DNA of 64,000 bases from Paraphoma chrysanthemicola (GCA_020744225.1 JAGMWG010000003.1:806001-870000), one strand, 5' to 3'. Numbered from the stretch's first letter, positions 1-12,300 are shown. Notes: generated from the sequence alone by a model not told the origin. Numbers and translations are program-made.

Positions 1-334
1 CATCGATGTCTGCTAGGTATGCATAACAAAGCGAAGAATGCTGATACCATGCAAACATCGAGTTGATAGCCTCTGAGAGCTCAGAGTGATTACTTTTGTC
101 TATGCAGCAGGTGTCTATCCAGGCGTAACCAAACCCATCCTTCTGAGTTTGTTCACAGAGCAGCTTGATTTTACGAAACCCCTTCATATCCTCACATGAT
201 TGAGGTGTCTGAATCTGCTGGAAAGTAACCTCATCTACATCCTGGAGCCAGGTGTGGGAAAGAATCGTATACTGCGGAACGGCATCCCCATAGAAGGTGT
301 GCAGCTTTAGTGTGCGAACATCGAGCAGCCTCAT
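1..334 (-). CDS. HET-domain protein, N-terminal part (runs off window)
   Basis: The minus strand is open from an ATG at 334 to the left edge of the window, about 111 residues with no stop. It begins MRLLDVRTLKLHTFYGD, followed by a YTILSHTW segment and then WIDTCCIDKS and LSEAINSMFAWY. These are the opening motifs of fungal HET (heterokaryon incompatibility) proteins of the HET-E/NWD2 type, which take part in non-self recognition and cell death. The C-terminal part lies outside the window, so any NACHT, ankyrin or WD40 region cannot be judged. A second, unrelated HET protein lies at 20.1-21.4 kb. The family call is strong; completeness is unknown. Confidence 0.85.
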   Translation of the reverse strand, partial: MRLLDVRTLKLHTFYGDAVPQYTILSHTWLQDVDEVTFQQIQTPQSCEDMKGFRKIKLLCEQTQKDGFGYAWIDTCCIDKSNHSELSEAINSMFAWYQHSSLCYAYLADID

Positions 335-1480
335 CGTGGAGTCCTGCTCAACGCAAGCTCACCAACTCTTCAGCTGGAGTTGCAAATAGTAAGCGCAGCT
401 GAATCTTGTCTAACGACGATGAGGCGTGGATCCAGGCAGCCAGACCATGATTTGTAGCGACGCGGGGTCGAAGAGCGGCTGATGCCAAGAAGCAGGCGTG
501 GCCGAGAACCACGCTGAGATTCTTGTTATGTATCGAACGCTTGCCATTTTCTTTGCTGAAAATCACTTATTGCAGCAGTACAGTAGGGTCGGAATGTCGA
601 TCTTGATCTTCAGAATCTAATAACAGATAGCATGGCTCCAGGGGTATTTGACAAGACGCGTGGCGCGAAGTGAGCCGTGCCAAGAGAATCTGGTCTCGTA
701 TTGGACTGAGCCGCCATCCACAATCTCCACACAAGGGCTTCTTGGCTTCTTTTGGCATTCAGTGGCCCAGCTGCAAGAAGCAGGCCATTCAGCTCATTCT
801 TGGGGAATCATCGCCATGGACAAGTGGACAACATCAAGGACAAGGTCAGACGTTACTCGCATGGATCACAGGGGCATGCGAAAGCTGCAGCTGCGCTCGA
901 CTTCTTTTGTTGATCTACAGCCAGATACAAAGCGACCCCTGAAAGAGCGATCAAGATCTCGCCAATATGGTGCAGATGTTTGCCAAATCCGCATGTGCCC
1001 AGCCTTACCTATTTCCCAACTGGCAGCCTTACCATCGCGAATTTGACAACTCATCGATGGCACTATCCCAAAATAGGTGCGCTGCTCTCCAGTTCAGCGC
1101 AGCCAAAGTGGCTGTGGCTGAACTCAGCCTGAGCACGGTATCGTCAATCCCAATAAGGCAAACGTGCCAATGAAGCGCATTCGGAGTGCCAACATGAGCC
1201 AGCAATAGGCTGCGAAGGTCGCAGTTCCTGCAGATTCTTTGAACTCCCGGCATGTAGTATGCAATGTCTCGTCTCTTTTCCCCAGAATTAGCGACTCTAG
1301 CGCATGATTCGAGGCGCACATACATCAAGCTCTCGAGGCTGAAGACCACATACGTAGGGGCGCTTGACAAAAGACCATGGGATAAGAATCAGGACCTCCC
1401 TTTGACTTGACTGTTTTCGTTGTGCCCAAAAGTTCTCCTTCAGCCTCTTCATTGAGTCAGTCGTTTGTCCTGCGCTTAGT
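335..1480. other. intergenic, no gene seen
   Basis: About 1.1 kb between the divergent HET gene and the S33 peptidase gene. Both strands carry only short overlapping open frames without recognisable domains. It must hold both promoters, but no specific site could be identified. Confidence 0.5.
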
Positions 1481-4420
1481 ATGCGTTCCACCTACAGTGC
1501 TTTGGCACTGGCACTCGTTGCTCCTTCCGTTCTTGCCCAGGAATGTCCACCGGGCTACGAAAAGTCCAAGATCTCTTGGGTTGACTGTCCCGTGACTGAC
1601 CTTCCATCACTCCAATGCGCTACGCTCGAAGTGCCCCTCGATTATGCCAAACCTTCTGGTGACATACTGAATCTGCGTCTCATTCGTGTGCCTGCGTCAG
1701 CGGCCAATCCGCGAAACAAGTCAATCATCTATAATCCTGGTGGACCCGGCGAACCTGGAATTGCCAACCTTGTCGAGGGAGGATTCGGCCTGGACATTCA
1801 AAAGTAAGACGCTTGCTTCTCATCCAATTCAGATTGACTGACATGAGCAGGCTTGTAGGAACTGACTTCAATCTCATTGCGTTTGATCCGCGGTATGTCC
1901 ATTCTTCCTCGTTACAAGGATGGAATTGACAATTCACAGTGGTACTGGTCTTTCCATCCCTTTCGGATGCCCGTTACTGGACCGTCCAAATGACTATAAA
2001 GAACCCGAAAGCGTGCTCCGGAGGCTCTACAACGCGCTCTCACGGCAGTCAGATGAGTGCGCCAAGTTCCGGGAGCAAAATGCGCTGATTGGCACTGCTT
2101 ACGTTGCACGCGATATCAAAGCAATTGCTGAAGCCCTTGGTGAAGATGGCCTGATCCGTTATCTGGGATACTCCTATGGCACTCTTCTTGGCGCAACAAC
2201 AGCGGCCATGTTCCCTGAGTCGATCGACCGCATGGTTTTGGATGGCAACATCAACCCAACGGATTACTACTATGGACTGTAAGAAACCTGTCTACTCACG
2301 TGAAAATAGTGCTGATATTAGCAGAGGAGAAGAGTCTGTTGCAGCCGTTGACCCATCCGTTGGTCGATTCTTCGATCTATGTGCTGAAGCAGGGCCAGAT
2401 AACTGCGCGTTAGCAGTGGAAGGGCAGACCGGAGCTCAGCTCAAGCAGACTTACGATGATTTCCTAAGCAGCCTCACCTACGAACAGTCGTACGATATTC
2501 GAAGCAGTTTCTTTGGTACTTTGTATTCTCCGAGCGACTTCGCAGCTCAGGCCGAGGAACTGGAAGGATACTATAACAATGGCACCAGCCCTGAGAAGCG
2601 GTCCTTGCGCAAGCGCCAGTCCGACGAGGACGAGGAAGAGGAAGAAGACAACAGCGCGGGTTTCGACCCCACCCTATCCAGAACAGTCCTTACGCCCATG
2701 GCTCTGGAGGGCATCACTTGTGGAGATTGGATTTTTACACCCGAAGCCTCCGTAGACGCCTTTAAGGAATACTTAGCCATCTGGAAGAGGGTCAGCAAGT
2801 ATGGAGGCGATCAAGGACTGCTCACAACACTGTATACGTGCGCGCTGTGGAAGAACGATGCGCGAGAGAAGTACATGGGAGGTTTCAGGGGCATTGCTAC
2901 AAAGAACCCGATCCTGTTTGTGAACACCCAGTTCGACCCGGTCACACCTTTGGTTTCGGCACAGAACTCAAGCTCAGGTTTTATTGGGAGTCGACTCTTG
3001 GTCTCAACTGCGAGTGGCGTAGGTTACCTTCTGAGATCTCATGAAACTTTGACTGACCACCTTCTAGCATTGCTCCACGCGTCAGCCATCCAGCGAGCTC
3101 AACGCTCAGGTCAGACAGTATTTTGTCGATGCCTTGTTCCCTGCAGTCCAGAAGTTATACAATCCCGACCAGGCCAATCCCTTCATCGCGCCTCCTGCAG
3201 ATGTCCCCACTGGCCCCATCCCGACTAGGCGTAAGCGCAGGCCCACCTATCCAGCATTTTTCGATGACAGGGTTGCTATGGTTAAGAGGCAGACCAATGT
3301 CCCCGTGGGATGCGTGAAGAAACACACATCCTCGTCATCGTCATCATCGCATAAGGCTACATCCTCCGTCTCCGTCTCCGCCTCCAAGACCTACTCTACT
3401 AGCTCCGCACACACTGTCAGCTCTAGCGGCAAAGCCAGCGCCTCCGCAAGCTCTGCAGGACCCAAAGACTACGCAAGCACCTCGACACGCTCTGCTGGCT
3501 ACGGAGACTACTCCAGCAGCTCCACACGCGTCGTCGCGAACGGCCACAACGGAGGTGGATACGAAGACTCTTTACGCACATCCACGCGAACACCTTCATA
3601 TGACGGATACGGCTCCCCAAGCGTGAGCACCCGCACACCATCATATGACGGACACGGTTATGCCAGCTCATCTACCCGCACACCCTCATATGAAGGCCAT
3701 GGCTACGCAAGCTCGTCCGTACGCACTCCTGCGTACGACGGATACGGTCATGCCAGCTCCTCAGCACGAGTCCCCTCGTACGATGGATACGGTCACCCTG
3801 CTTCAAGCCCCTCGCCCAAGCACCCGTCCACCGTCACCACACCAGCTGGCTCTCACCCGTCCGTCCCATGTATCACAAAGACCATCACCGACTTCACGTA
3901 CGAGACAGTCACAAAGTGCTCGGGATACGGCGATCATTGCCAAGTCGGCTCGGTCGTCACCAAGACTAGCATTCGCACTACAGTCGTGACGGTAACGGCT
4001 TCAGCGACACCCATCGTGCACAAGTCTATTGTATCCTCCGCGCCCGGTCAGGTGTACAGCGTTCCTCCAAAGTCCGATCAGCCATACGTATCGAAGCCAG
4101 CTCAGTCAGCTGTGCCCGCTGTGTCACACCCCGTGTACGGTACCCCGGTCAAGGTATCGAGCGCGGCGCCGGTGCATGAGCCAGTGAAGTCGTCGGCCGC
4201 GCCTGTTGTTCCTGTATCGGTTTCGAAGGCGACCAGTGTTGTATACAGCGTGCCGACGTATACTGTTCCGGCAGAGGTGCCGAAGAACGCGACGAGGTCG
4301 AGCGGTACGCCTACGGGCTATTATGGCCCGCAGTTCACGGGTGCGGCTGCGACGGAGAGAGTCGTGGTTTCTTTCGTTGCCCTTATTGTGGGTATTACAT
4401 CGCTTGCAGTCTTTTTGTAG
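1481..4420 (+). CDS. secreted S33/TAP-type peptidase with GPI-anchored Ser/Thr-rich repeat tail
   Basis: Five exons (1481-1803, 1851-1892, 1940-2278, 2325-3018, 3068-4420) join in frame to 916 residues. Residues 1-19 form a signal peptide ending VLA. An alpha/beta-hydrolase fold of the tripeptidyl-aminopeptidase (S33, TAP) type follows. Its nucleophile elbow is GYSYG (Ser about 200), the acid lies in FDPVTP (Asp about 439) and the base in SGHCST (His about 467, created exactly at the last splice junction). An acidic insert rich in D and E follows a KRQ dibasic site near residues 315-325. From about residue 545 the chain becomes Ser/Thr/Tyr/Gly-rich, with tandem STRTPSYDGYG-type repeats. It ends in a hydrophobic tail like a GPI signal. 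By inference it is a peptidase or esterase tethered to the wall or membrane. The long tail is unusual for the family. Confidence 0.85.
3590..3800 (+). repeat. tandem coding repeats, period about 54 bp
   Basis: Successive units encode variants of (S/T)(T/V)R(T/V)P(S/A)Y(D/E)G(Y/H)G followed by a short Ser/Ala/His-rich spacer, roughly four to five copies. They lie within the Ser/Thr-rich tail of the secreted peptidase. Copies differ at several positions, so they are not freshly duplicated, but such arrays often vary in copy number between isolates. Confidence 0.8.
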
Positions 4421-4584
4421 ACGAAGTGCTTGGAGCTTGCACTTTGACAAGAGGGAACGCGAATCATTACATGTTATGTCGTCTAATGTCTATTGTGGTG
4501 GTTGCCATTCCATGCTTACATATGTCTTCTTTCAACGTGGTCTTGGTCAACAAGCACACCCTTTTTACCAATCAACTTCCTTCA

Positions 4585-5562
4585 TCACAAGCTCTTCCAG
4601 AAACCCTCTACAATCTCCTTAACTTCCTCCACCCTTTCTCTAACAACTCCATGCCCCGCCTCTTTCACCACATGCACATTCCCGTCCTTGAATCCTAGCT
4701 TCACGAGCTGCTCCTTACTCACTATTCCATCCTTCTCCCCTAGTACAACCACATTCCTAAGACCTGTATCTACCGCCTTCTTGAACGTCTCCCCATTATC
4801 CAACACTCCTCCGTCCCTAAACACCGCAACAATAGCAGCCGCATGTCCTGGGTTTTCTTTCATTTGCCAGTCCTTGACTGCTTCAGCAACGACTTCCCCA
4901 TTTGCAACGCGCTCCTGCCAATTTGGCGGAACAACCAAGTCCCCGCCTTCGAGGATGTTGACAACACACGTCTTAAGTTCGTCAGCTGTCTCGCTATCGC
5001 GACCACGGAGGAGAGATTGTTCTTCTGCGCTGAATACACTCCGCGGAATCAAGCCCGCGGGCGCGACGAGCGTGTACGTCTGAACACGTGAAGCACGCGA
5101 GGCCACGTATCCGACTGTGAGTGCACCGCCAAAGGAGAAGCCGAGTAAGTGCACTTTGTCCCAGTTCAGATGATCAAGCAAGTCGTCGATGAGATTGTGG
5201 AACAAGGAGGATTCATATGCAGCAATAGGCGTCTCGCTCAACCCATGGCCCCAAAGATCGAGTAAGACGAAATGCGCGGCCGGGAACGAATTGTGCAGTG
5301 CGTGAGCAATGGGAAACATTCCTATAGCGGGTGTTTGCACGCCATGGATAAAGAGTACTCGGTCTGGGTTGCTTCCCTTTGTTGATGTCGCGGAGGTAGG
5401 TGGAATGGAATAATATGCTGCTTCTCCGGTAGATGTTTTGAGGAATTGTGCTGGTGGAAGGACATGACCGAAGACCGTGGTGAATGATAATTCCGAGGGG
5501 CCTGGGATGGGTGCGGAAGGTGTGGAGGAAGCACCGGGCCGGGGGAGGATGAGGGATGACAT
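4585..5562 (-). CDS. alpha/beta-hydrolase fold protein
   Basis: A single exon of 325 residues. The ATG at 5562 was chosen because it has a good context (CCGCC before ATG); an upstream in-frame ATG at 5697 adds 45 residues of low-complexity, UTR-like sequence. An oxyanion region with FIHGVQTP precedes a DLWGHGLS loop. The nucleophile elbow is LGFSFGG (Ser near residue 143) and the catalytic His lies in EAGHGVV near the C-terminus. It has no signal peptide and no other domain, so it is probably a cytosolic hydrolase of unknown substrate. It is convergent with the S33 peptidase gene, with 164 bp between stop codons. Confidence 0.85.
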   Translation of the reverse strand: MSSLILPRPGASSTPSAPIPGPSELSFTTVFGHVLPPAQFLKTSTGEAAYYSIPPTSATSTKGSNPDRVLFIHGVQTPAIGMFPIAHALHNSFPAAHFVLLDLWGHGLSETPIAAYESSLFHNLIDDLLDHLNWDKVHLLGFSFGGALTVGYVASRASRVQTYTLVAPAGLIPRSVFSAEEQSLLRGRDSETADELKTCVVNILEGGDLVVPPNWQERVANGEVVAEAVKDWQMKENPGHAAAIVAVFRDGGVLDNGETFKKAVDTGLRNVVVLGEKDGIVSKEQLVKLGFKDGNVHVVKEAGHGVVRERVEEVKEIVEGFWKSL

Positions 5563-6391
5563 GGCGGAAACGAGGGTTCTCGAGGGCGTGATTTGGTTTG
5601 AAAAGAAGTTGTGGCTCTTAAAATGCTTCTTCGAGATACTCGTGCATGTGTAAGACGGGCTGAGCTCAACCAATGGGCAACAACGGGAATGAGGCAATTG
5701 ATTGATGCCTGGAATGAGCTCGTATTAGTATAGTAAATATTGGGAATGAGTGCGAGGTGCCTAACTGCGTGGAAAGTCTTGTAAAATTGATCCTTGCGGA
5801 AGTAGTGATCCGCGTTGGTGATGGTGACATCGAGGCTATGTTGTGGCTGACTGCTTCCGAGGTTTGGGGCGTCTAGTGCGTCTGATATCGATAGCGTAGA
5901 TATTGAGACTAGCCTAAAGAATTATTCAGATCCTAGAGACCTTGACATTTGCGAGACCGAGCCTCACGTCTCTTGAGGGTCAAAGCCTAACAAATCTTGA
6001 AGACCTATTAACACGAGGTCAATTAGTCTACCACAATTGCAAGGCATATTCCGAGATATTTACCTGTAAAGAGGACCGTTGTCTATCAGATAAGGATGAT
6101 ATAAGTTAAGTAGAGCTTGAGGATGTTGGGCTATGAGCTGTTGCAGGCAAAGTGTATTGTTGAGTAGTAGAAGTAATCTTGTTTTATCCGGGCTGATCTC
6201 AGATTATATTTCAAAGACTCTGTGCCATGTTATGCTATGCTATGCTTCCCCACCCGTTAAAGTGGCAGAACCCACTCCCAATGTTACCATGCAAATGCAA
6301 ACCAGGCCATCCATGACCCAAAACCCAAACGCCATCGCCATGCAAATATCCATGAGCCCTTTCTTTTCCCATAACCAAAAACAAATCATTT
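5563..6391. other. intergenic, AT-richer stretch
   Basis: From about 5880 to 6130 the composition becomes more AT-rich than the neighbours, with many TA and CT-AG-like steps and no open frame of note. It may be eroded repeat DNA, but no terminal repeats or transposase remnants could be recognised. The promoter of the 4585-5562 gene must lie in the left part. Confidence 0.4.
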
Positions 6392-7471
6392 TTATGCTCC
6401 AAACGCAACAGCAACTACAAGCGCCACAACCACCGCCACCATGCTCCCCTCCCTCCTTCCAACACCACCGGTACTTTCCTGCGTCAGCGGCGCAGTGCTA
6501 ACACTCCTTCTGCCCGTCGCGCCAGTCACACCATTCGCCGCATCCACACTCGCAATCGCCGGGCCCATGTTGAACCAATCCACGAGCACGAATGTCGGAG
6601 GCTTGCCATATACCGTCGTGCACTCCTGTACTGAAACACCTAAGCTTCCGAACCCGGTCTGCGCATTTGTAGTCCCTGCGTACGAAGTGTTGGGCGATTG
6701 AATGCCGAAGAGTTGCGTCTCGTACAGGAAGTGGTTCATGAGGAACATGCGGCCGGAGGACAGGGCGGCTGCAGCGCTGCCGAGAGTGCTGGGGCGATCG
6801 GGGTTGCAGGAGTAGTTTGACGGGTTGACGTTTTCGAAGTCATTTTCGAAAATGAATGTGAATTCGTCCATGAGGTATGGGAACTGGGTTGATGGAGTGG
6901 GCAGCGAGGCCACAAATGTCATGAGACGTGTGCCGTTGCTGATGAGGGTGTCGAGTGTGGGCCATGTCTGAGGGATGGTGGTTAACGAGGGAGGGGCGTA
7001 GGCGAGGGTGTCGATGCCTGAAGCGGAGAATTGCGATCCGAGATCTGAGGCTGAGGCGCCGTCCGAGTTTACGAGTAGGACGGTGACGATGTCGTTAGTG
7101 TTCCGGTCCATCCACGTCTTGATCTCAGTAAGCCAGCTCTCAAGGGTCCCGGCATCGAGAAGATCGCAGCTGCTGTGGCAGAGATGCCATGATTGCGATC
7201 CGGTAGTGTCATTGGCCCGATGTACCTGGGCTGTGAGTAACCGCACACCAGCATCGAGCTGGACGGTGGTGTTGTAGAAGTGGTTTCCCGATGTTGAAAA
7301 TGACGTTTGTTGATTCCGTAGAAATGGCGAATTATGAGCGCCGAGATGTGTGATGTTATTGTATGCTTTCGAGCATAACGACGGCGAGTTATTGCATGCG
7401 GTCTGTGCTGTGGCTGTCGAGAAGAGGAACGGTACTATGGCCGCCACTTGTAACCAGCTTCTTGAAAACAT
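6392..7471 (-). CDS. PLC-like phosphodiesterase, secreted, GPI-type tail
   Basis: Single exon, 359 residues. Residues 1-22 form a signal peptide ending ATAQ. The catalytic-domain start THLGAHNSPF (His 42 and His 46) and a later QSWHLCHSSC are typical of fungal PI-PLC X-like proteins of the TIM-barrel phosphodiesterase superfamily. Several N-glycosylation sequons are visible (NNITH, NTTV, NDTT, NGTR, NYSC, NTSY). The C-terminus ends in an Ala/Val-rich hydrophobic segment expected of a GPI signal. The protein would sit at the cell surface. Many fungal members have no proven activity, so the substrate is left open. Confidence 0.87.
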   Translation of the reverse strand: MFSRSWLQVAAIVPFLFSTATAQTACNNSPSLCSKAYNNITHLGAHNSPFLRNQQTSFSTSGNHFYNTTVQLDAGVRLLTAQVHRANDTTGSQSWHLCHSSCDLLDAGTLESWLTEIKTWMDRNTNDIVTVLLVNSDGASASDLGSQFSASGIDTLAYAPPSLTTIPQTWPTLDTLISNGTRLMTFVASLPTPSTQFPYLMDEFTFIFENDFENVNPSNYSCNPDRPSTLGSAAAALSSGRMFLMNHFLYETQLFGIQSPNTSYAGTTNAQTGFGSLGVSVQECTTVYGKPPTFVLVDWFNMGPAIASVDAANGVTGATGRRSVSTAPLTQESTGGVGRREGSMVAVVVALVVAVAFGA

Positions 7472-8445
7472 CGTGATATGTGTGATGTGAAGAGCAAGTG
7501 TTCAGTCCAGCCTTTTTGAGCTGTCTCTTTAAGTCGATGGTTGTCAAACGGACGTCGTAAGTCGTAACAATAAGCAGTTTCAATCAAACACTGTGAATGA
7601 TCGTGTCAAAGAAAGGTCAAACGTTAACTTCAGTTCAGACGGGCACAGCGAGCGAAAATATTCCGAAGCCACAAGGGCGCGGGCACCAGCACAATAATAT
7701 ACTTAGCTTTTCAGCATACGAAAGTCAGCACGTCTCAGCTCCGTCACCAAGAGGCGCAAGTAATCATAGAAACAGCTGGGCTCGTAATCGAGTGGATCTA
7801 CGTCGCGGCTTTGGAGGCTGTGCATTGGCAGCGCAGAGGTTTCAGGCGTCGTCAGCCGCCAGCCGAGCGCGCCGACACAGAAGCGAAACATGCGGAGTCT
7901 TGGACTGCGAATAGCCGGGTGGGCCGGGTTCATGGGCAAGCGTTGCTGTGTTTGTCGCAATACGTGGCCAAGTGGGGGCACCGTTCTGGAGATGGTTGAG
8001 TGGTGATGTCAAACGGTGCGGGTTGGGGGTGGACCCTGAGCGGATGCACAAGGTCTGTTTTTGGAGTGGCGGCTGAGTTGCTGCGGCTGCGAGGGATCCC
8101 GGTCGATCTTTTGCGGCACTTCAGCCCTATGACACGCGACGCGCCTGCAAGTTGGTGATGCTTTTGTTGTTGTTTGACGACTGCATTCTGATGCAGCGCG
8201 ACTTCATTGAGTTCACTAACTCACCGCTGCGAAGTGAACCATCTACGCCAGTCTATTGATATTTGATTCCTCCCTTACAGCCCTCGGAACAGCTTTCGTA
8301 CACCATACCCAGCCACGCATAGCCTTGCACCATTTCGCACCACCACCAGCCAACCACTCGCTCTACGCTCTCAGCCCTCGTACCCACATCCTCCACCAGA
8401 CGTCCTCCACCACCCACAACTCCAACTCAGCTCCCCAGTCCGAAA
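7472..8445. other. intergenic, divergent promoter region
   Basis: About 970 bp between the divergent PLC-like and calycin-like genes. Only short overlapping open frames occur. The 200 bases before 8446 are C-rich and pyrimidine-biased, as is common in the 5' UTRs of filamentous fungi. Confidence 0.45.
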
Positions 8446-9042
8446 ATGGTCACTCTCCGCGCCCCCTCATCCCTACCAACCACCCAGTCCTCACCCACCA
8501 TCTCCCCACCCACGCTATCCTGGCTCACCGGCCCATGGCACGTCACGCACTCGACGCTACCCATGTGGAAGAAGAACCGCAACGTTGTCATCACATACAC
8601 GCCCGTGCCAAATACCTCGCCAGCGCAAATCGACGACCTGGTAACCTACCAGCCGCTTGGATCGACCTCCACAAAGACGGTGCATGGCGTGGACAAGCCG
8701 TTTGATGTGCCGAACATCAACAATGACGGTGCAGGGTCGACGGCAGCGGGCGAGACGGCGAGTCTGGGGTACAATTGGCGCGGCAAAGGGTGGTTGATGA
8801 TTGCGAGTTCGAAGTGGGAGATACTCGGGTACGGCGAGGAAGAAGGCACGGGGAATAGCTGGGTGGTGACGTACTTTGCGAAAACGTTATTCACGCCTGC
8901 GGGTGTGGACTACTACTCGCGGAAGGGCAGGTTGGCGCCGCAGACGGTCGAGGATATCAAGGTTGGGTTGAAAGGATTGGGAGGGGATGTGGAGAAGTTG
9001 GCGGGCGAGGTGTTTGAGGTAGGCATGGACGGGGAAGAGTGA
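8446..9042 (+). CDS. conserved fungal protein, possibly lipocalin/calycin-like
   Basis: Single exon, 198 residues, in a good ATG context. There is no signal peptide and no membrane segment. The pattern GPWHVTHSTLPMW near residues 29-41, an alternating beta-like ITYTPV strand, and W/G-rich stretches (YNWRGKGWLMIASSKWEILG) suggest a small beta-barrel binding protein of lipocalin type. That reading rests on pattern only. The C-terminus is acidic. It is convergent with the helicase gene, 323 bp away. Function unknown. Confidence 0.7.
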   Translation: MVTLRAPSSLPTTQSSPTISPPTLSWLTGPWHVTHSTLPMWKKNRNVVITYTPVPNTSPAQIDDLVTYQPLGSTSTKTVHGVDKPFDVPNINNDGAGSTAAGETASLGYNWRGKGWLMIASSKWEILGYGEEEGTGNSWVVTYFAKTLFTPAGVDYYSRKGRLAPQTVEDIKVGLKGLGGDVEKLAGEVFEVGMDGEE

Positions 9043-9365
9043 TTGGGTGAGGAGTATAAGGAGGGGAACTACGGGAAGGTTTTTCACGTTCAAGATACCC
9101 AGGCGCATTCGTCGCCGTTAGCATCGTTTATACACATATTGGGAAGCACAATTGGAGGTAGAGACACACAAGAGGCAGAAGTGAGATTCGACGCAAACAC
9201 ACTAATGTGATCGCTCTTGTCAGAGCATCTCCCTCTTCTGCGAGATGACTGCGCTGAAGCGCGTTACGACCGAATCCCACCCGTTGAAATCAGCATGCCA
9301 GCTTCACTATGCAAGTGGCCTTATGTTCAGCCACTGTATACTCCTTCACAATGAACTAAGCTGAC
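9043..9365. other. intergenic between convergent genes
   Basis: This 323 bp interval holds only the 3' ends of two convergent transcripts; nothing else was seen. Confidence 0.5.
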
Positions 9366-12300
9366 TCAGTCAAGCAGATTCATACTGACTTTGCCCTTGC
9401 CTTTTTCTCTACCTTTACCCTTGCGTGAGATAGCGTTCGTCCAAGACGAAGTCTGCGCGCCAACATCGAGATCAATTAATAGGTCGACATTAGTAGTCGC
9501 CGCTGCTGGCCTCTTCTCTGGAGACACTTGAATCAGTTTGGCAGGCTTCGAAGGGGACGCAGCCTCACTCTGTGGAGTCTTGCGGATCGCCTCAATATAC
9601 TTTGCCTCCTCCTCTTTCATCTTCCGATGAACCTGGGCATCATCTTCTGCAACGCCACCGTTGACGAACGTCTGCCAGGTCTCAGCTGCAACACCAAAGT
9701 TGTCGGGCGTCTTGAAGATTGGTACAGGATTTCTAGGTGTCTGGAATGCAGTGTTGAGAAGAAGGTTCCGCGTTGCTTGTGGTTGGCGGTCCGAACTACC
9801 GTTGGGCATAGTTTTGAGCATCGACTTCACACCGTCCCCACGATTCCCACATCTCTGACACTGGCATGGATCACTACAGACTGCAGTGCAAATATGCCCG
9901 CAATTGAGACGTCGATTGCACGGCATCATACAATTGACGCGTTCATGCTCAAAGGGATGGCAGCGGTACGGGCACTTGTGTTGACATGGAAGAACACCCT
10001 CACAAGCCCGATCGCAACCGCCGTGAATGTGGTGCCAGTCGTCCGGTTCCTGGATCCAGACTTTGCGGTGGTGGTTTTCGCATTCCAGTGGTAGATTGTA
10101 GCCGACACGCCGCTCTTGCCCAGTCGTCACTTTGACTTTAGTGTCTCGGTACATAATGTCCACGACGCATGCCCATACTCGGCTCTCACATGCAAGTAAC
10201 TCGGCGTTTCCGAACATGTAGAAGCCGCGTTTTGCTCGGGACAGAGCAACACATGCGCGATTCTCTGAGGAGAGGAAACCGATCGCATGCTTGCGGTTGC
10301 TGCGAACGAGACTCAGGATGACGATGTCGTTCTCCTCACCTTGATATCCGTCCACCGTCACCACCTTGACCCTCAGCATTGCCTGGAAGTTCTGATGACG
10401 GCCCTTCAACCTCATGAGGGCCTTGCGCTGCCCATTGTAGAAAGTCAAGACAGTTATCTTCTGCGGGTCGACACCATTGAGGACAAGGTAGTCGACAAAG
10501 CCTACGATCATGCTCGCTTCGTACTCGTTGTAGCAAGACATGTTTCCGTCACGAGCCTCTGGCCACTCGTGGCAGAAATAGAACGAGTTCGTCCCTCCCA
10601 TGCCCTCTACCGGTGGTCGATTCGCAAGATCCGTAACACTGGGATGATCTTTCAAAGTCTTTTCGTAGATGGGGTACAGCAGTCGTCGAATCTCGGGGAT
10701 CATGCGGCGTTGCCTTGTAAGGGTACTGTAGGCGACATCATTGCGAACCAGACGCTCAAAGAGACTCAAGTTGAGATAGTAGGGCTCATCTTCAAAGGCG
10801 TGCACCTGAGTGTGAGGTCGGAGCTGTTGATGATCGCCAATGAGGATGAGATGTTCGAGTGTAGGCAAGCATGCAGCTGTGACCGGGGCTTCCATGGTTT
10901 CTGCAGCTTCTTCGACCAGAATGATCCTAGGTCGCAACGCAGAGATAAGAGCACGGTACTTTGACAGGCCGGTAGTGGTGCAGCCGATGATTCGCTGCTG
11001 GCTGAGGAGTCGCACGTCTTCCTCCCACATACCAACCTTGCGCTGGAGCACAGTTTTGTTGTACTCCTTCGCAAGCTTCCGCACCTCCTCAACGATCAGT
11101 GATTTCACTTCCCTCTTGAAGTAGTTGTAGATTGCGCCACGATCCATGGGCGCAATCGTCGTCAAATCGCTTGTCTGCCTCAACAGCTCTTTTATCTCCG
11201 TTGTGGTTAGGGAGCCTCCTCTCCCTACGTAGTTGTCGTTGAGCAATGCCACCGGGCCTCGAAGTGCTTCGATATCATCATCGTCTTGTGCGACAGCTTC
11301 GGCCTCAAGCTCCTTGACTTGCTCAACTTCGAAGTCTTCTTCTTCGAAACCCCAACCGTAGTCGTCTGGCTGACTTGGCTGATGACAAGGTGCAAGACAT
11401 TTGCCCAACCACTGCTCCATGAGTATACCAGGGTTTTCAGCAGGACTCATTCCCATAGTGTGTTGTGAATCGAGTTCCAATGAGTCTGCTTGCTCCTGAG
11501 TTATTAGGCCCAAGCTCAGAAGCACACCGTGAGGCAGCGGAGGTTTGTTGGCTTCTAGAGGTGCCAACAGCATTTGAAAACGAGTAATTAACTTTCTCAT
11601 CGCATTCATAGCCTGCGTCTTTTGACTGCCTGGCTGCTTCTGTGGTGGGGTTCCAGAGCGAACCTCGAAAAGAGTACGCTTCTTGATGTCAGGATCCTTG
11701 CTCCGACCTCCAAGCCGAATGAAGTTTGTTTCGAACTCCCTAGTGTGACGCAAGATTTGGTCGACAGCATGATTTGTCTGCGCGGTGATCTGGAATATTG
11801 TTAGGTGCCGACTTTCTCATTGCTACCTCGTGTACACTTACAATAATGGGTGAATCATCCTTGCGCAAGTCGTCACGCAACACTTTCATCATCACAACGC
11901 TCACATGCGTTTTTCCTGTACCTGGCGGACCTTGAACAATCGCAACTCTGCTGGTGAGCATGCGATGAAGAGCCTTACTCTGGGACTTGTCTAGCGAGAG
12001 TGAACTGGGCGCTGGCCATTCGTCAAGGACGTGAACGTTCTCAAAGTTGTTACTCTCCTCCATGCTGACCAGCGAGCTGAGATTGATGTAGGGGTTATGC
12101 TGAACATAGGCCGGTGGTTTCACTTCCTTTTGAACTTGAACGAGATGCTCTGATAGTGGGAACGGCTCCCGCATCATATGTTGCAGTGCAAGCAGAGTGT
12201 GTCTACTCGCCTCAAAAAAGCTAGCTCGACATTCGACCATGACCCATTTCTTCATCGGATCAATCTCCTGATCTTCAGCCCGTGCGAAGAAAAGATCAAT

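Noticed and set aside
3344..3671. Gly/Cys/Arg-rich antisense frames over the peptidase repeat tail
   Set aside because: Produced by the repetitive sense codons; no independent support.
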